Below are positions 60,302-64,000 of a stretch of DNA of 64,000 nt, one piece after another. The position numbers and the translations under genes were made by a program. The DNA comes from Saccharopolyspora gloriosae. GTDB lineage: Bacteria; Actinomycetota; Actinomycetes; Mycobacteriales; Pseudonocardiaceae. The DNA lies in assembly GCF_022828475.1 (NCBI RefSeq), contig NZ_CP059557.1, positions 5,875,470-5,939,469 of the forward strand, read 5' to 3'. The notes beneath the pieces are model-generated. The model did not search any database, had not been told where the DNA came from, and was given only the letters and a program-made list of their open reading frames with translations. Every line of letters begins with the position of its first letter. Positions within the stretch are counted from its first letter, which is position 1.

Positions 60302-60835
60302 ATGTCAGCCGCTGATGGCGAGAACCTCGCCGCCGCCCTGCCCGGTGCCGCACGCGAGATCGAGGAGTTCGTGTCCGCCGCGGGCTGGGATCAGCCCACT
60401 CAGGTGTTCGCCTTGGTCCCGACCGAGCAGCTGCTGGTCGCCGAGCCGAACCTGGCCGACGAGGTGGACGTGAACTCCCCGCTGACGCCGATCGCGCAGG
60501 AATCGCTGCCCGCGGAGGATCTCGCGGAGGCGTTGTCCCGCATCGAGTGGCCGGAACAGGTCGCGGGTTGCGCGCTGGTGCAGGAGATCGTGGTGCTGCC
60601 GCCGGAGGCGGAGGCCTCGCTTCCCACCGAGGACGAGCAGGCCCGCAACGCGGCGGCGGAGCACCCCGACCGCCAGGAGGCACGGCTGGTCGCGGCGGTC
60701 CTGCGGGCGGGCCACGAAACCTGCGTGCTGCGCCTGCGCGCGAGCGGCGAGGAAGGCGAAGCCGGCGAACGGGTCCAGGACCCGACACTCGCCCCGAACC
60801 TCCTCCGAGCCCTCCACGAAACCTTCGCCGCCTGA
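60302..60835 (+). CDS. PPA1309-family protein
   Basis: A 177-residue soluble protein conserved in actinobacteria (QPTQVFALVPTEQLLVAEP and SRIEWPEQVAGCALVQEIVV segments). It is nearly always found close to the UPF0182, PDZ-protease and DUF2342 genes, as here. Function unknown. ATG is not preceded by a strong ribosome site. Confidence 0.9.
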   Translation: MSAADGENLAAALPGAAREIEEFVSAAGWDQPTQVFALVPTEQLLVAEPNLADEVDVNSPLTPIAQESLPAEDLAEALSRIEWPEQVAGCALVQEIVVLPPEAEASLPTEDEQARNAAAEHPDRQEARLVAAVLRAGHETCVLRLRASGEEGEAGERVQDPTLAPNLLRALHETFAA

Positions 60836-60963
60836 CGGCCACCCCCCGAATGACCTTTTGATCGCTGCGCAAGACGGGCCTTCAGGTCGGCGCACCGGAC
60901 GACCTCTGGGGCGGCGCGCTGGAGGCTCTTTGGCGCCCTGATGATCGTTTGATCAGTGTCCTG

Positions 60964-60982
60964 TCAGCGGCGAAGCCGCTGA
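60964..60982. terminator. Small hairpin beside the 114-bp element
   Basis: TCAGCGGC and GCCGCTGA form a perfect 8-bp stem with loop GAA. Probably part of the termination region between PPA1309 and the convergent protease gene. Confidence 0.45.
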
Positions 60983-61003
60983 GCAGTGACCACCAAAGCA
61001 AGC

Positions 61004-61117
61004 TGACCACCAGCGGGTTCTCAGCGGCTTCCTCGCGAGGACAGCTTTTTCCCTCGTGGCGGAGCCACTCGGGAAAAAGATCCCGCAGCGAGGAAGCCGC
61101 TGAGGTTCCGCTACCCG
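61004..61117. repeat. 114-bp nested hairpin element, copy B
   Basis: Reverse-orientation copy of 35294-35407. Outer arms 61020-61035 and 61089-61104 pair perfectly (16 of 16); inner arms 61046-61060 and 61064-61078 pair at 13 of 15. Lies between two convergent genes. Confidence 0.88.
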
Positions 61118-61145
61118 GACACCTACCCGGGCATTTGGAGAGACC

Positions 61146-62171
61146 TCAGCAGCTCGGCGGGACGCCGCCTTCGCGGATCACGTCCAGGGCGTGCGTCGCC
61201 TCGTCCAAAGTGCCTGCTCGGGCGAGCTGGAGTCCGTCCGGTGCCTGCGATTTCGCCTCGGCGCAGTTGCCTGCGGGCACCAGGAACGTGGTGGCCCCGG
61301 CTTCCTTCGCCATGATCATCTTGAACGGGATGCCGCCGATGGGGCCGACCTTGCCGGTTTCATCGATCTCCCCGGTGCCCGCGATGAAACGGCCGCCGTT
61401 GAGCTCCCCCGGCGTCAGCTTGTCCACGATGGCCAGTGAGAACATCAACCCGGCCGAGGGACCGCCGACGTCGGCGAGGCTGATCTCGATGTCGAACGGC
61501 ACGTCCGGGCGGCCGACCGCGCCGACGCCCAGGAAGCCCTGCGGGCGCCCGTCGTCGTTCGCGCCCAGCGCCACCGGGACCGTGCGTTCCGGCTCGGTGC
61601 CGTGGCGGTAGGTCAGCTGGACCTGATCGCCCGGCTTGCTGCTCGCGACCGCGGCCTGCAACGCGGGCGGATCGGTGATCGGCTTCCCGTTCACCGCGAT
61701 CAGCTGATCACCCGGTTCGAGCACCGCGTCGGCGGGACTGCCGGTCACGACCTGCCCCGCCAGCACCTTCGTCGGGTAGCCGAGGTGGTTCAGCGCCGCG
61801 GTCTCCGCAGAGGTCTGGGAGTCGTTGAACGCCCGGGTGTTCTCCTGCTCGATCTGCTGCTCGGACTTCTCCGGCGGGTAGTAGACCTCGCGCGGGGCCA
61901 GCGCGTAGCGACCGCTCACCCACAGCCCGAGCGCGCCCAGCATCGACAGGTGATCGGTCACCGACACCGTGGTCATGTTCAGGTTCCCGGCGGTCGGGAA
62001 GGTCCGCTGCCCATCGATCCGGATGACCGGCGTGCCCGCCTCTTCACCCAGGGTGTTGTAGGTCGGTCCCGGGCCGAGCGCCACGAACGGCACCGGGACG
62101 AATGCCCCGAGCAGCCCGAAAGCGGCTACCAGGATGACGCTGGTCAGTAACGTCCAGGTTCGACGGCTCAC
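61146..62171 (-). CDS. PDZ-domain Lon-like serine protease (S16 family)
   Basis: A 341-residue protein anchored by an N-terminal membrane helix (residues 7-28). A PDZ domain (about 125-210, VVTGSPADAVLEPGDQLIAV) is followed by a Lon-type protease domain with catalytic Ser in GGPSAGLMF near 238 and Lys in GGIPFKMIMA near 281; both are intact. This YlbL-like family is widespread in actinobacteria and Bacillus; targets are unknown. GTG at 62171 is chosen because the segment upstream lacks a start signal. Confidence 0.9.
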   Translation of the reverse strand: MSRRTWTLLTSVILVAAFGLLGAFVPVPFVALGPGPTYNTLGEEAGTPVIRIDGQRTFPTAGNLNMTTVSVTDHLSMLGALGLWVSGRYALAPREVYYPPEKSEQQIEQENTRAFNDSQTSAETAALNHLGYPTKVLAGQVVTGSPADAVLEPGDQLIAVNGKPITDPPALQAAVASSKPGDQVQLTYRHGTEPERTVPVALGANDDGRPQGFLGVGAVGRPDVPFDIEISLADVGGPSAGLMFSLAIVDKLTPGELNGGRFIAGTGEIDETGKVGPIGGIPFKMIMAKEAGATTFLVPAGNCAEAKSQAPDGLQLARAGTLDEATHALDVIREGGVPPSC

Positions 62172-62311
62172 GAGGCGACAGGGTACGTGTTCGCCCTCGG
62201 CGAGATCCTCGGGCGGGTGATCGCCGGATCGAGCCACTAGCTGCGGACATCGCACCGGCGAAGGCGTCGAGCTACTTATCCGTGAGCGCGCGATCCGCGT
62301 ACGGTGGAGGC

Positions 62312-63802
62312 ATGAATGACATGCCGTTCGGGTTCGGCCCGCAGGATCCCGACGACGACCGCAACAAAGGGGAGTCGTCGGAAGGGCGCTCCGAGGGTGG
62401 CGCCGGCAATTCCGGGCAGCAGCCCGGCTTCGGTTTCGGCGGCGCCCTGCCGGGCGGCATGGGCGGCATGCCAGGGGGCATGAACTTCGACATGGGCCAG
62501 CTGGGGCAGATGTTCTCCCAGCTCGGCCAGGTGCTGAGCCACTCGGGCAGCGGCGGTTCGGGGCCGGTGAACTACGACCTCGCCAAGCAGCTCGCCGTGC
62601 AGCAGCTGCACTCGAACCAGCGCACCGAACGGCCCAGCCAGCAGGAGGTCAAGGGCGTCGAGGACGCCGTCCACCTCGCGGAGCTGTGGCTCGATCCGAC
62701 GACGGCGCTGCCCGCGGGCGTGCGCACGGCACGGGTCTGGTCGTCGGTCGACTGGGTGGAGCAGACGTTGCCGACCTGGCAGCGGCTGTGCGACCCGGTG
62801 GCGCAGCGGATGTCCAACGCGTGGCTGGATGCGATGCCCGAGGAGGCCAAGCAGGCCGCCGGGCCGCTGCTGTCCATGCTCGGCCAGATGGGCGGACTGG
62901 GATTCGGTTCCCAGCTGGGCAACAGCCTCGCCGAGCTCGGCGCCGAAGTGCTCACCTCGTCCGATGTCGGCCTGCCGCTGGCCCCGGAGGGCACCGCGGC
63001 GCTGCTGCCCGCGAACGTGGCGCGATTCGCGGAGGGCGTGGACCGCCCGCTGGACGAGGTGACCTTGTTCCTCGCCGCCCGCGAGGCCGCGCACCACCGC
63101 CTGTTCAGCCACGTGCCGTGGTTGCGGCAGCGGTTGCTGGCCACCGTCGAGGAGTACGCCCGCGGCATCCAGGTGGACACGTCCTCGCTGGAGGACCTGG
63201 CGAGCAAGATCGACCCGGCGGATCCGAGTTCGATGCAGGAGCTGATGAGCTCCAACCTGCTCGAACCGAAGACCACCCCGGAACAGGAAGCGGCGCTGGC
63301 CAGGCTGGAGACGCTGCTGGCGCTCGTCGAGGGCTGGGTCGACGTGGTCGTGGCCGATGCGCTGGGCGAGCGGCTGCCGGGCTCGGGCGCGCTGAGCGAG
63401 ACGATCCGCAGGCGCCGGGCGAGCGGCGGGCCGGCCGAGCAGACCTTCGCCACGCTGATCGGGCTGGAGCTGCGGCCGCGGCGGCTGCGGGACGCGGCGA
63501 ACCTGTGGCGGCTGATGACCGAGCGGCACGGCACCGACAGCCGGGACCGGGTGTGGGACCACCCCGATCTGCTGCCGGACGCCTCGGACTTGGACGAGCC
63601 GCTGGACTTCGCCGACCGCTGGGGCGGTTCCTCGGACCTGGACGACCCGATCGCGGCGATCAAGCGCGCTGAGGAGGCGGAGCGGGCCGCCCGATCCGGC
63701 GAAGGCGAACCGACGGACTCGGGCTCGACGGACTCGGGTTCGACGGACGCCGACGACCCGAAGGATTCGGACGACAAGGGCGACGACTCCGACACGAAGT
63801 GA
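62312..63802 (+). CDS. DUF2342 zinc-dependent metalloprotease-like protein
   Basis: A 496-residue protein. The N-terminal 75 residues are Gly/Met-rich and disordered. The DUF2342 domain contains LAAREAAHHRLFSHVPW near residue 258, which holds the family's putative zinc-binding EAAHH variant of HExxH. The C-terminus is an acidic Asp/Ser-rich tail. GGAGG lies directly before the ATG at 62312. The family is conserved in actinobacteria next to the PDZ protease; its activity is not established. Confidence 0.9.
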   Translation: MNDMPFGFGPQDPDDDRNKGESSEGRSEGGAGNSGQQPGFGFGGALPGGMGGMPGGMNFDMGQLGQMFSQLGQVLSHSGSGGSGPVNYDLAKQLAVQQLHSNQRTERPSQQEVKGVEDAVHLAELWLDPTTALPAGVRTARVWSSVDWVEQTLPTWQRLCDPVAQRMSNAWLDAMPEEAKQAAGPLLSMLGQMGGLGFGSQLGNSLAELGAEVLTSSDVGLPLAPEGTAALLPANVARFAEGVDRPLDEVTLFLAAREAAHHRLFSHVPWLRQRLLATVEEYARGIQVDTSSLEDLASKIDPADPSSMQELMSSNLLEPKTTPEQEAALARLETLLALVEGWVDVVVADALGERLPGSGALSETIRRRRASGGPAEQTFATLIGLELRPRRLRDAANLWRLMTERHGTDSRDRVWDHPDLLPDASDLDEPLDFADRWGGSSDLDDPIAAIKRAEEAERAARSGEGEPTDSGSTDSGSTDADDPKDSDDKGDDSDTK

Positions 63803-63884
63803 GCCGAGCGGGCGGCGCGAAGCCGGACTTCGCACTGCCCGCGCTCACCAACGGACGCACCTGACGCGGTTTGCGTCGAGGCGG

Positions 63885-64000
63885 TCAGTCTTCTTGGTCG
63901 CCCATGCTCAGGCCCAGGTTCGCCGCCGCGGAGAGCCCTTCGAGGTATCCGACGGCGCGCTCGGTCTTCGGATACCGGTTGACCCACTTCCAGAACTCGG
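63885..64000 (-). CDS. C-terminal end of a gene running off the right edge
   Basis: The last 37-38 codons of a minus-strand gene: EFWKWVNRYPKTERAVGYLE and then a short helical end, NLGLSMGDQED, before TGA. The coding character is clear, but the piece is too short to name. It converges with DUF2342. Confidence 0.65.
   Translation of the reverse strand, partial: EFWKWVNRYPKTERAVGYLEGLSAAANLGLSMGDQED

Overview
ORGANISM. The window is high-GC DNA with actinomycete hallmarks: a WhiB-type regulator, an initiator tRNA gene with a C1:U72 mismatch, GTG starts, many ATGA-coupled operons, a PPA1309-family protein, UPF0182, DUF2342 and the prfB-ftsE-ftsX-smpB-ssrA block. The tmRNA tag (ADKSQREFALAA) and the Prim-Pol type integrative element fit the Pseudonocardiales (Saccharopolyspora-like). 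That placement is an inference from gene content, not a database match. LEFT CHROMOSOMAL ARM (1-13458). After an ankyrin-repeat gene comes a six-gene minus-strand redox operon (marR, pirin, LLM flavin oxidoreductase, FMN reductase, GNAT, AhpD-like), headed by a near-ideal MarR palindrome. An ABC exporter pair is divergent from a NarL-type two-component pair. Two small exported proteins, a secreted GH5 glycosidase and an orphan gene follow. Just before the element lie two identical 172-bp copies of a stable-RNA terminator region. INTEGRATED ELEMENT (13459-32866). This is a 19.4-kb actinomycete integrative and conjugative element (AICE). It is bounded by 43-bp direct repeats that copy the 3' half of tRNA-Ala(GGC). 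The conjugation and replication module (24.2-32.8 kb) reads rightward: small membrane proteins, a Spd-like membrane protein, an FtsK-type translocase, a zinc-ribbon protein, a GGDEF protein, a Prim-Pol replicase, a DUF3631 ATPase, an excisionase and a tyrosine integrase. A cluster of seven CTAG tetramers sits immediately after the translocase gene and is a candidate cis-acting transfer or replication site. The cargo half (14.0-23.4 kb) holds two XRE/TPR regulators, two paralogous APH-fold kinases, two Cys-rich small proteins joined by a 36-aa membrane peptide, and a NACHT NTPase gene broken by two frameshifts. RIGHT CHROMOSOMAL ARM (32867-64000). In order it carries: whiB/DUF6158/ndh-2; an acetyltransferase; a UvrD-like helicase; a LAL-type LuxR regulator; a metallo-beta-lactamase-fold hydrolase with a carboxylesterase; a P450 with a divergent TetR; and an unusual membrane protein that fuses a cytoplasmic HTH to an external glycosidase fold lacking both catalytic glutamates. 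Next come an exported protein, a secreted lipase, tmRNA, an amidohydrolase, smpB, ftsX, ftsE, prfB, a PadR regulator, two tandem initiator tRNA genes, a UPF0182 membrane protein, a PPA1309 protein, a PDZ/Lon-like protease, DUF2342, and the end of one more gene at the window edge. NON-CODING STRUCTURE. A 40-41-bp hairpin motif lies just downstream of every stable-RNA locus here (tmRNA, both fMet tRNAs, and twice beside the old tRNA-Ala flank). A separate 114-bp nested hairpin occurs twice, 25 kb apart in opposite orientation, with compensating base changes in its stem. Tandem repeats of 37 bp and 29 bp lie in two other intergenic regions.
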